From: Mucilaginibacter pallidiroseus
Lineage (GTDB): Bacteria; Bacteroidota; Bacteroidia; Sphingobacteriales; Sphingobacteriaceae
Assembly (NCBI RefSeq): GCF_007846085.1
Contig: NZ_VOEJ01000003.1
Coordinates: 372,001 to 436,000, forward strand
DNA: 64,000 bases
Direction of reading: 5' to 3'
Positions 27,588 through 34,759 of this stretch are shown here, in pieces. The position numbers and the translations under genes are program-made. The stretch's first letter is position 1, and each line of letters starts with the position of its first letter. The notes under the pieces were generated by a model that saw nothing but the letters and a program-made list of their open reading frames with translations, ran no database searches and was not told the origin of the DNA.

Positions 27588-27614
27588 AGCCCCCTAACCC
27601 CCTGAAGGGGGAAC
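27588..27614. repeat. C/G-rich dispersed repeat, copy 1
   Basis: AGCCCCCTAACCCCCTGAAG followed by GGGGAAC: a C-run, a second C-run and a G-run that can fold as CCCCCTGAAGGGGG. An inverted copy lies at 27685-27710, inside the start of trpG, and a third at 28276-28300 in this orientation. Such elements litter intergenic regions of Sphingobacteria. Confidence 0.65.
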
Positions 27615-27662
27615 AGAATTATAAACAAGTTAGATATTTCCTAACAGGATTAATTATATATA

Positions 27663-28277
27663 ATGACTAATAGCATTTCAAAAAACTCCCCCTCCAGGGG
27701 GCAGGGGGGCGTAAGCATCCTCATTATAGACAATTACGATTCATTTACGTACAACCTGGTACACTTGGTTAATGAACTTGGACTGGAGTGCGACGTATGG
27801 CGTAATGACAAATTTGAGTTAGCCGATGTTGATAAATACAGTCATATTATCCTTTCGCCGGGACCGGGTATCCCATCGGAAGCCGGCTTGCTTTTGGATG
27901 TGATAAAAATTTATGCGCCTACAAAAAGCATGTTTGGCGTATGCCTTGGTCAGCAGGCCATTGCCGAGGTGTTTGGCGGCAAGCTTTATAACCTGCCGCA
28001 GCCTATGCACGGTATAGCTACACCGATAAAGGTTACAGACGGCAGCGAACAACTGTTTGAGGGACTGCCGGATACTTTTAAAGTTGGGCGTTATCACTCA
28101 TGGGTGGTTGAAAAAGATTTGCCCCAGGAGTTGGAAATTACCGCTATCGACGAGCAGGATGGCTCGGTTATGGCTTTGAGGCATAAACAATATAATGTTC
28201 GCGGTGTACAGTTTCACCCGGAATCTGTTTTGACCGAATACGGTAAGGAAATGCTGCAGAACTGGTTGAAAGGGTAG
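27663..28277 (+). CDS. trpG: Anthranilate synthase component II (glutamine amidotransferase)
   Basis: TrpG hydrolyses glutamine to feed ammonia to TrpE. The core begins ILIIDNYDSFTYNLVHLV, which is where related proteins start, and continues with the nucleophile motif FGVCLGQQAIAE and the His-Glu pair in GVQFHPESVLTEYG. The only start codon in frame is ATG 27663, which adds about 18 residues (MTNSISKNSPSRGQGG) encoded partly by an inverted copy of the C/G-rich repeat. So the N-terminus is derived from the repeat unless a non-standard start is used. trpD does not follow. Confidence 0.92.
   Translation: MTNSISKNSPSRGQGGVSILIIDNYDSFTYNLVHLVNELGLECDVWRNDKFELADVDKYSHIILSPGPGIPSEAGLLLDVIKIYAPTKSMFGVCLGQQAIAEVFGGKLYNLPQPMHGIATPIKVTDGSEQLFEGLPDTFKVGRYHSWVVEKDLPQELEITAIDEQDGSVMALRHKQYNVRGVQFHPESVLTEYGKEMLQNWLKG
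27685..27710. repeat. C/G-rich dispersed repeat, inverted copy inside trpG
   Basis: AACTCCCCCTCCAGGGGGCA followed by GGGGGGC is the reverse-complement form of the copy at 27588. It lies within the first 16 codons of trpG. Confidence 0.65.
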
Positions 28278-28300
28278 CCCCCAGCCCCCTGAAGGGGAGA
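28276..28300. repeat. C/G-rich dispersed repeat, copy 3
   Basis: AGCCCCCAGCCCCCTGAAGG plus GGAGA, directly after the trpG stop and in the same orientation as the copy at 27588. Confidence 0.6.
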
Positions 28301-28318
28301 TTAAAATATATAATAATT

Positions 28319-28384
28319 GTCATCCTGAACGCAGTAAAGGATCTATTTGCGAATATATACTTTGCTATCACTCAGCATGACATA
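28319..28384. repeat. Dispersed hairpin repeat with TGTCAT/ATGACA ends
   Basis: Inverted ends TGTCATcCTGA and TCAgcATGACA enclose ~45 nt. It is related to the element at 20878 and lies in the trpG-trpC gap. Confidence 0.55.
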
Positions 28385-28397
28385 ACACTTTGAACAC

Positions 28398-29183
28398 ATG
28401 ACCATACTTGATAAAATAGTTGCTCAAAAGAAAATAGAGGTTGCCAATGATAAGGCCATAATTCCTGTAGAAGTGCTGCAGGCTTCGCCGCTTTTTCAGC
28501 GTGACACATACTCTTTTAAAGACTTTTTGCTGGCACCGGAACGTACCGGCATCATAGCCGAGTATAAAAGGCGGTCGCCATCAAAAGGTATCATCAATGA
28601 TAAGGTAAGCGTTGAAGATGTAACACAAGGATACGCGGCTGCAGGTGCATCTGCCTGCTCGGTATTAACAGATCCTGATTTTTTTATGGGTGATAAGATC
28701 GACGTAACCAATGCCCGCAAGGCGGTTAAAATACCCGTGTTACGCAAGGATTTCATGATAGATGAATACCAGGTGATTGAAGCCAAAGCCATCGGTGCGG
28801 ACATCATTCTGCTGATAGCTGCTATACTTACACCTGCTGAAATAAAAAATCTTGCAGGGATTGCAAAAAGCCTCGGCTTAAATGTGTTGCTCGAGGTGCA
28901 TAATCTGGAAGAGCTCGAGCGTAGCATCGATCCTAACCTTGATGCCATAGGGGTAAACAACCGCAACCTGGCCGATTTTACAGTATCTGTAGAAAACTCT
29001 TACAAACTGGTTGACCACATTCCTAACGAGTTCATGAAGATATCGGAAAGTGCTATAAGCGATACCGATACTATAAATAATCTAAAGGCAGCAGGCTTTA
29101 ACGGGTTCCTGATAGGCGAAAACTTTATGAAACAGGCTGATCCGGGCGCGGCAATGCATGAGTTTGTAAAGGGTTTAAAATAG
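28398..29183 (+). CDS. trpC: Indole-3-glycerol-phosphate synthase
   Basis: TrpC converts CdRP to indole-3-glycerol phosphate. The 261-residue TIM barrel shows the family landmarks: IAEYKRRSPSKGII (catalytic Lys and phosphate grip), SVLTDPDFFMG, PVLRKDFMIDEYQV, GVNNRNLADF and SESAISD, then GFLIGENFMK. It is third in the trp operon, separated from trpG by 120 nt containing two repeat elements. It encodes only IGPS, with no PRAI (TrpF) fusion. trpD, trpF, trpB and trpA are not in the window. Confidence 0.95.
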   Translation: MTILDKIVAQKKIEVANDKAIIPVEVLQASPLFQRDTYSFKDFLLAPERTGIIAEYKRRSPSKGIINDKVSVEDVTQGYAAAGASACSVLTDPDFFMGDKIDVTNARKAVKIPVLRKDFMIDEYQVIEAKAIGADIILLIAAILTPAEIKNLAGIAKSLGLNVLLEVHNLEELERSIDPNLDAIGVNNRNLADFTVSVENSYKLVDHIPNEFMKISESAISDTDTINNLKAAGFNGFLIGENFMKQADPGAAMHEFVKGLK

Positions 29184-29434
29184 CCTTATATTTGCATCAA
29201 TGTAATTCTACTTCCTCCACTCAACACAAAAAATTTAGTGTAAAAATGGTGCCAACTGTTTAATGCGATTAATGCATTTTGCCGGTTCTGATGTGCGCCC
29301 GTGTTTGTCAAATTTTAAGCGACAACCAAAATGTAATATTTATTAAAATTTATCTGAACAAGCAGATAAGTAGCGAGTTGTATATTAAGGCAGCATTATG
29401 GCTACCTTTATGTGTTAATGATTAATCATTATAA

Positions 29435-30619
29435 ATGAAACAGAAATTTTATGATACTGCTGTGAAGCAGGAACGAGCTGTGCTTGTTGGTGTGATTACA
29501 CCCGACGAAACCGAAGCACAGGAAAAAGAATATTTAGAAGAACTTGAGTTTTTAGTAACCACTGCCGGCGGCAAAACGGTGAAGCATTTTACCCAAAAGC
29601 TGCAAAGGCCCGAGCGTGCCACGTTTGTTGGTACCGGTAAACTGGAAGAAATAAGAGACTATGTAAAAGCAGAAGAAATTGATATTGTAGTTTTTGACGA
29701 TGAGCTATCGCCATCGCAGTTGCGTAATATCGAGAACGAGTTGCAGGTTAAGATATTGGACCGGAGTAACCTTATCCTTGATATTTTTGCCGGGCGTGCA
29801 CAAACGGCCCAGGCCAAAACACAGGTAGAACTTGCCCAGTTGCAATACCTGCTACCACGATTAACCCGCTTATGGACCCACCTTGAGCGCCAAAAAGGTG
29901 GTATTGGTATGCGCGGACCGGGTGAGTCGCAGATTGAAACGGATAGGCGATTGATTTTAAACAAGATCTCCTTACTGAAAGAGCGCCTGAAACTGATTGA
30001 CCGCCAAAACGAAACGCAGCGCAAAAATCGCCAGCAAATGATACGGGTAGCATTGGTGGGTTACACCAACGTAGGTAAATCAACCATTATGAACATGCTG
30101 TCCAAGTCCGACATACTGGCCGAGAACAAGCTGTTTGCAACGCTTGATACTACCGTGCGTAAAGTGGTTATTGAGAATGTACCCTTCCTGCTTTCGGATA
30201 CTGTTGGCTTCATCCGCAAACTACCTCACCATTTGGTAGAGTGTTTTAAATCGACATTGGATGAAGTGCGCGAAGCTGATATTTTGGTACATGTGGTTGA
30301 CGTTTCACACCCAAGTTTTGAAGACCAGATACGTACCGTTAATGAAACATTGAAAGAACTTGGCGCACGCGATAAGCTAATGATAACCGTTTTTAACAAA
30401 ATGGATGCCTTTGTGCCCGAGCAGCACCATGTAGATGTTACCGAAGGCCCGCTTACCCTCGATGATTTTAAACAGAGCTGGATGGCCAAAAACAACAGCC
30501 CTGCTATTTTCATATCAGCTACCAAAAAGGAAAATGTGGATGAATTCAGGAATATGCTTTACGGCTACATCAAGGATATGCATGTAGACAGGTATCCTTA
30601 CGATAACCTGTTGTATTAG
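29435..30619 (+). CDS. hflX: GTPase HflX
   Basis: HflX is a ribosome-associated GTPase that splits stalled or hibernating 70S ribosomes. The N-terminal HflX domain (about 1-190) contains VGTGKLEEIRDYV, FDDELSPSQLRNIE and GGIGMRGPGESQIETDRR. The G domain follows with P-loop GYTNVGKST, DTVGFIRKLPHHLVE (G3) and NKMDA (G4). Length (394 aa) is normal. It is a single-gene unit ending in a good terminator; the 250-nt gap upstream shows no gene. Confidence 0.95.
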   Translation: MKQKFYDTAVKQERAVLVGVITPDETEAQEKEYLEELEFLVTTAGGKTVKHFTQKLQRPERATFVGTGKLEEIRDYVKAEEIDIVVFDDELSPSQLRNIENELQVKILDRSNLILDIFAGRAQTAQAKTQVELAQLQYLLPRLTRLWTHLERQKGGIGMRGPGESQIETDRRLILNKISLLKERLKLIDRQNETQRKNRQQMIRVALVGYTNVGKSTIMNMLSKSDILAENKLFATLDTTVRKVVIENVPFLLSDTVGFIRKLPHHLVECFKSTLDEVREADILVHVVDVSHPSFEDQIRTVNETLKELGARDKLMITVFNKMDAFVPEQHHVDVTEGPLTLDDFKQSWMAKNNSPAIFISATKKENVDEFRNMLYGYIKDMHVDRYPYDNLLY

Positions 30620-30640
30620 TATTTAACCTTTTAAATATTC

Positions 30641-30686
30641 AAGCGCGTATCAAGGAATTAGACCGTCCGGATACGCGCTTTTTTTA
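30641..30686 (+). terminator. Terminator after hflX
   Basis: An 11-bp stem (AAGCGCGTATC with GATACGCGCTT), an 18-nt loop with its own short stem potential, and a run of seven T. Confidence 0.85.
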
Positions 30687-30724
30687 TTGAGCTAAATAAA
30701 TTACCAACACCTTCCCAATCAACA

Positions 30725-30755
30725 TTTGCCTGCTTTATGCAGATTGATAACTTTG
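30725..30755 (+). promoter_or_regulatory. Promoter of nrtR
   Basis: TTTG (30725-30728), 19 nt, then TAACTTTG (30748-30755): a full -33/-7 match. The predicted start of transcription nearly coincides with the first ATG (30760), so the mRNA may be leaderless or use Met4 at 30769. Confidence 0.65.
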
Positions 30756-30759
30756 CAAC

Positions 30760-31446
30760 ATGCCAGCCATGCAAAATATTAAGGTAGCTGTTGATGCAGT
30801 TGTTTTTGGGTACAACTCCAAAGATGGGCTGCAGGTGCTGCTTATTAAACGCAAAGTAGCCCCATTTAAGGATAGCTGGGCCTTACCCGGCGGTCTGGTT
30901 GGCGATGATGAGTCGCTTGAGGATGCCATCCAGCGGGAACTAAAAGAGGAAACAGGTGTCAATATAAACTACCTTGAACAGCTATACAGCTTTGGCAAAC
31001 CAAACCGCGATCCGCGCAACCGCGTTATATCCATTACCTACTATGGCTTGGTAAGGCCCGATGAGTTTGAGATTAAGGCTGATACAGATGCAGCCGAGGT
31101 TGCCTGGTTCAACTCCAAAAAACTGCCGCAATTAGCGTTTGACCACCGGGAGATTTTAACCGCCGCACATGAGCGCTTAAAGGGGAAAATACTATATCAA
31201 CCAATCGGCTTTGAACTGCTTGAGAAGAAATTCCCATTCTCCGACCTCGAGAAATTGTACATGGCAGTGCTCGACCGCGCCATTGACAGGCGTAACTTTA
31301 AAAAGAAAGTACTTAAGTACGGGTTTTTAGAGCAAACTACCGAGAAACAAGCGCATGATGGGGCTGGCCGTCCGGGTAACCTGTTCAGCTTTGATGTGGA
31401 CAAGTATTACCAGCTGCAAAAACAAGGCATCAACTTCGAGATATAA
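30760..31446 (+). CDS. nrtR: Nudix-type transcriptional regulator of NAD metabolism
   Basis: NrtR proteins repress NAD-synthesis genes and release DNA on binding ADP-ribose or related compounds. The 228-residue protein has a Nudix domain (about 5-145) with a complete box, GGLVGDDESLEDAIQRELKE followed by ETGV, so some hydrolase activity could remain. The C-terminal winged-helix part (about 150-228) has AIDRRNFKKKVLKYGFLEQT and the family's GRPGNLFSFDVDKY. It stands directly upstream of nadM-nadV-prs, whose promoter carries two palindromic sites, as expected for an NrtR target. Start at 30760 or 30769 is uncertain. Confidence 0.88.
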   Translation: MPAMQNIKVAVDAVVFGYNSKDGLQVLLIKRKVAPFKDSWALPGGLVGDDESLEDAIQRELKEETGVNINYLEQLYSFGKPNRDPRNRVISITYYGLVRPDEFEIKADTDAAEVAWFNSKKLPQLAFDHREILTAAHERLKGKILYQPIGFELLEKKFPFSDLEKLYMAVLDRAIDRRNFKKKVLKYGFLEQTTEKQAHDGAGRPGNLFSFDVDKYYQLQKQGINFEI

Positions 31447-31460
31447 AAAAGCAAAAAATA

Positions 31461-31508
31461 ATTTGCGTAATAAAACGAATATTTATATTTGCGTATAATT
31501 AACGCAAA
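31461..31508 (+). promoter_or_regulatory. Tandem NrtR-type operators over the nadM promoter
   Basis: Site 2 is a perfect 7-7-7 inverted repeat, TTTGCGT-ATAATTA-ACGCAAA (31488-31508). Site 1 (31462-31480) starts with the same TTTGCGT and has a degenerate right arm (ACGAAT). The TTTG of site 1 (31462-31465) and TATATTTG (31484-31491), 18 nt apart, form the -33/-7 promoter, so a protein bound at both sites would cover the promoter. NrtR as the binder is inference from adjacency. Confidence 0.72.
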
Positions 31509-31513
31509 TGGTC

Positions 31514-32413
31514 ATGAAAACAGCAGTTATTATTGCCCGCTTCCAAACACCCTACCTGCACCAAGGGCATAAGCAATTGATTGAAACAGTTAAGGCGCAG
31601 CACTCAAACCTTGTTGTTTTACTGGGCGTGAGCCCGGTAATGGGTAGCCGCAAAAACCCGTATGATTATTATACGCGCGAAAAGATGATTAAAAAGGAAT
31701 ACCCCGATGTTGTGGTGCTGCCGGTAAGCGATCATCCGAGCGACAGGGTATGGTCCGAAAATATCGATGCTCTGCTCAAAAGCATTATGCCCGGCGGGGA
31801 GTTTTGTTTGTTTGGCAGCCGCGACAGCTTTATTCCGTACTACTCCGGCAGGTTTGAAACCGTTGAACTGCCCGAACATGGCGATTACAACGCTACCGAA
31901 TTGCGCAGGCAATATGCTGATAAGGTTTTCGACTCGAACGACTTTAGGGCCGGCATCTTATATGCCTACTATAACCAGTACACCAAGGTTTACCCCACGG
32001 TTGATGTTGCCGTTTTCAGAAATAACAAAACCGAAATACTGTTGGGCAAAAAGGCAAACAGCAACACCTGGCGTTTTATTGGCGGCTTTGCCGACTCTGA
32101 TGACCACAGCTACGAAGCCGCGGCACAACGGGAGCTGGCCGAGGAAAGCGGGCTTACCGAAACTACAACAATGGTGTATGAATCATCGCGCAGGGTAAAC
32201 GACTGGCGGTATCGCAAGGAGGCCGATAAGATCATTACCATGCTGTTTAGCTGCGATTATATCAATGGTACACCTGCCCCGCAGGATGATATCATAGGCC
32301 TTGAATGGTTCCCGCTTACTGCTGTATTGGATATGATTGCCAACGGTAGCATAAACCCCGAACATGCCGATATGCTGAAAGCACTTACAAATAAATACCT
32401 TAAACTTGCTTAA
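31514..32413 (+). CDS. nadM: Bifunctional NMN adenylyltransferase / Nudix hydrolase
   Basis: The N-terminal domain (about 1-165) is a NadM-type nucleotidyltransferase: MKTAVIIARFQTPYLHQGHK carries the H-x-G-H ATP site, and NATELRRQYADK follows the SxTxxR position in altered form. It makes NAD+ from NMN. The C-terminal domain (about 180-295) is a Nudix hydrolase (GGFADSDDHSYEAAAQREL, then AEESGL) that may cleave ADP-ribose. I start at 31514 because the ATG at 31508 overlaps the operator. nadV begins one base after the stop, so the two act in sequence: nicotinamide to NMN to NAD+. Confidence 0.9.
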   Translation: MKTAVIIARFQTPYLHQGHKQLIETVKAQHSNLVVLLGVSPVMGSRKNPYDYYTREKMIKKEYPDVVVLPVSDHPSDRVWSENIDALLKSIMPGGEFCLFGSRDSFIPYYSGRFETVELPEHGDYNATELRRQYADKVFDSNDFRAGILYAYYNQYTKVYPTVDVAVFRNNKTEILLGKKANSNTWRFIGGFADSDDHSYEAAAQRELAEESGLTETTTMVYESSRRVNDWRYRKEADKIITMLFSCDYINGTPAPQDDIIGLEWFPLTAVLDMIANGSINPEHADMLKALTNKYLKLA

Positions 32414-32414
32414 C

Positions 32415-33836
32415 ATGAAACGCGAAAACTTGATCCTGTTAGCTGATGCTTACAAATACGCTCATCATAAGTTTTACTATCCCGGTACTACGCAAATTTA
32501 CAGCTACCTGGAAAGCCGTGGCGGCATGTTTAATGAAACCATATTTTTTGGCTTGCAATATTTTTTAAAGGAATACCTGCAGGGCCCCGCTTTTACACAG
32601 GTTGATTTAGATGAAGCCGATGAGTTTCTGTTAGAGGTTTTCGGTCGTAACGATGTGTTCGACAGGACTAAGTTTCTGTATATATTAGATAAATACAACG
32701 GGCATTTACCTGTTAAGATAAAAGCTGTTGCCGAAGGTACCGCTGTGCCGACCGGTAACGTATTGCTCACCATCGAAAACACCGACCCCGAGTGTTACTG
32801 GCTCACCAATTTCTTGGAAACCCTGCTAATGCAGGTTTGGTACCCCTGTACCGTTGCAACCCTAAGTAACCAGGTGCGTAAGGTTGTTACCCGTTACTAC
32901 GCCGAAACTGCAACCGACGGTGCCGAAGCAGGGATTGATTTTGTGTTAAATGACTTTGGCTTTCGGGGCGTAAGTAGTGTGGAGAGCGCCAAGATTGGCG
33001 GTGCGGCTCATTTAGTAAACTTCAGCGGGAGCGATAACCTTGCAGGCAGCGGCATGACAATAAAATATTACGGTGCCCAAAAGGTTTATGGCCTCAGCAT
33101 CCCGGCTACCGAGCACAGCATCTGCACGTTGCTGGGCCGTGAGGGCGAGTTGGAGGTATTTCGCCATGTGTTGCGCAGCTTCCCTACCGGCACTATCGCC
33201 TGCGTAAGCGACAGCTACAACATATTTAAAGCCTGCAGCGAGTATTGGGGCACCGAGCTTAAAGATGAAATTTTAAAGCGCGATGGTACACTGGTTGTCC
33301 GTCCGGATAGTGGCGACCCAATACGGACGTTGCTGGAAATATTCAGGATTTTGTTTGACAAGTTTGGCTTTACCACCAATGCAAAGGGCTACAAAGTGCT
33401 GCCGCCGCAAATAAGGGTAATACAGGGCGATGGCGTAAACTACACCGAAATTGGCAGGATATACGCTGCTTTAAAGGCCGATGGCATAAGTGCCGAAAAC
33501 CTGGTACTGGGTATGGGTGGTGCCTTGCTGCAAAAGGTTGATCGTGATACGCAAAAGTTTGCCCTTAAATGCAGCAGCGCCGTTATTAACGGTAAAGAAG
33601 TAGCGGTAGAAAAGAGCCCTACAGAAATGGATGCCCAAGGCAACATTACCCAAAGCTTTAAAAAGAGCAAAGGCGGCAGGTTAAAGCTCATTAAAACAGA
33701 TGGTGCATATAAAACCGTAAAGCAAACAGAATACCCAGACGTAGCCGATGAATTACACACCGTTTTCGAAAATGGCGAACTGCTAAATACCATTACATTT
33801 GAACAGGTAAGGGCCAACGCCGCACTATCATTATAA
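32415..33836 (+). CDS. nadV: Nicotinamide phosphoribosyltransferase
   Basis: NadV (NAMPT) makes NMN from nicotinamide and PRPP, the first step of direct nicotinamide salvage. The 473-residue protein begins MKRENLILLADAYKYAHHKF, typical for the family. It contains DFGFRGVSSVESAKIGGAAH and VVRPDSGDP, which match the NAMPT active site including the PRPP-contacting Arg and Asp. I start at 32415 rather than the upstream in-frame codon at 32406, which lies inside nadM. The gene lies between nadM and prs with spacings of 1 nt each, so the three are one transcript. Confidence 0.95.
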   Translation: MKRENLILLADAYKYAHHKFYYPGTTQIYSYLESRGGMFNETIFFGLQYFLKEYLQGPAFTQVDLDEADEFLLEVFGRNDVFDRTKFLYILDKYNGHLPVKIKAVAEGTAVPTGNVLLTIENTDPECYWLTNFLETLLMQVWYPCTVATLSNQVRKVVTRYYAETATDGAEAGIDFVLNDFGFRGVSSVESAKIGGAAHLVNFSGSDNLAGSGMTIKYYGAQKVYGLSIPATEHSICTLLGREGELEVFRHVLRSFPTGTIACVSDSYNIFKACSEYWGTELKDEILKRDGTLVVRPDSGDPIRTLLEIFRILFDKFGFTTNAKGYKVLPPQIRVIQGDGVNYTEIGRIYAALKADGISAENLVLGMGGALLQKVDRDTQKFALKCSSAVINGKEVAVEKSPTEMDAQGNITQSFKKSKGGRLKLIKTDGAYKTVKQTEYPDVADELHTVFENGELLNTITFEQVRANAALSL

Positions 33837-33837
33837 C

Positions 33838-34743
33838 GTGAAGAAGATTTTATTTGCCATTAAAGAGTACCAATACCTTGCCGATAAAGTGTTGGCCTGC
33901 GGTGATTTCGAAAAAGGGCAGCTGGAAGTGAGCCACTTTACCGATGGCGAGCGCTACCAGCGTATCATTTCGCCCATAGAGGGCCGCGAAGCTATTTTAA
34001 TAGGCGGCACAGTAAATGACGAAGCCACGCTTGAACTTTTCGATCTGGCATCGTCGTTAGTGAGCTATGGCGTAGATGCGTTAACGCTTGTTATACCCTA
34101 CTTCGGCTACTCAACCATGGAGCGGGCCGTACTAAGCGGCGAAATTGTGACGGCAAAAACGCGGGCCCGCCTGCTATCTGCCATTCCAAAATCAAACCGG
34201 GGCAATAAGGTTTTACTGTTCGATCTGCACTCCGAGGGTATCCAGTACTATTTCGAGCATGATTTGTACCCGGTGCATGTGTACTGTAAGGATATTGTGA
34301 TACAGGCCGCAAGGCAATACGGCGGCGATAATTTTGTAATGGCAAGTACCGATGCGGGCCGCGCCAAGTGGGTAGAATCGTTAGCGAACGATTTGGGCGT
34401 TAATGCAGCCTTTATCCTGAAGCGCCGCCTCAAAGGCGACCATATTGAAGTGAGCGCCATTAATGCCGATGTAGATGGCAAAACCATAGTTATTTATGAC
34501 GACATGATCCGCTCGGGCGGGAGCATCATCAACGCAGCCAAAACCTATAAAGATGCCGGTGCAGGCGATATTTACGTGATCACCACGCATGGCCTGTTCG
34601 TAAACAACGGCATCGAAAAACTACAAAGCTGCGGGCTCATCAAAAAACTCATCTGTACCGATACTCATGTCAACATGAACAACGTACACAACGATTTTGT
34701 CGAAGTAATAAGCATAGCCGGTTTAATCTGCAAATCGCTGTAA
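33838..34743 (+). CDS. prs: Ribose-phosphate pyrophosphokinase-like protein
   Basis: A 301-residue PRPP synthetase homologue, here probably a second copy dedicated to NAD salvage. It has a Prs-like N-domain (VSHFTDGERYQRI, then YFGYSTMERAV) and the PRPP-binding loop IVIYDDMIRSGGSIINAAK. It is more divergent than a housekeeping Prs; for example the usual ARQDRK ATP loop is not recognisable. It starts with GTG one base after nadV. PRPP made here would feed NadV directly. It is convergent with the WYL-KptA gene, 16 nt apart. Confidence 0.86.
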   Translation: MKKILFAIKEYQYLADKVLACGDFEKGQLEVSHFTDGERYQRIISPIEGREAILIGGTVNDEATLELFDLASSLVSYGVDALTLVIPYFGYSTMERAVLSGEIVTAKTRARLLSAIPKSNRGNKVLLFDLHSEGIQYYFEHDLYPVHVYCKDIVIQAARQYGGDNFVMASTDAGRAKWVESLANDLGVNAAFILKRRLKGDHIEVSAINADVDGKTIVIYDDMIRSGGSIINAAKTYKDAGAGDIYVITTHGLFVNNGIEKLQSCGLIKKLICTDTHVNMNNVHNDFVEVISIAGLICKSL

Positions 34744-34759
34744 CGAGCGTAGGTCTTAG

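Noticed and set aside
34091..34590. Minus-strand open frames over prs
   Set aside because: They are shadows of the PRPP synthetase-like gene, with no promoter or family match.
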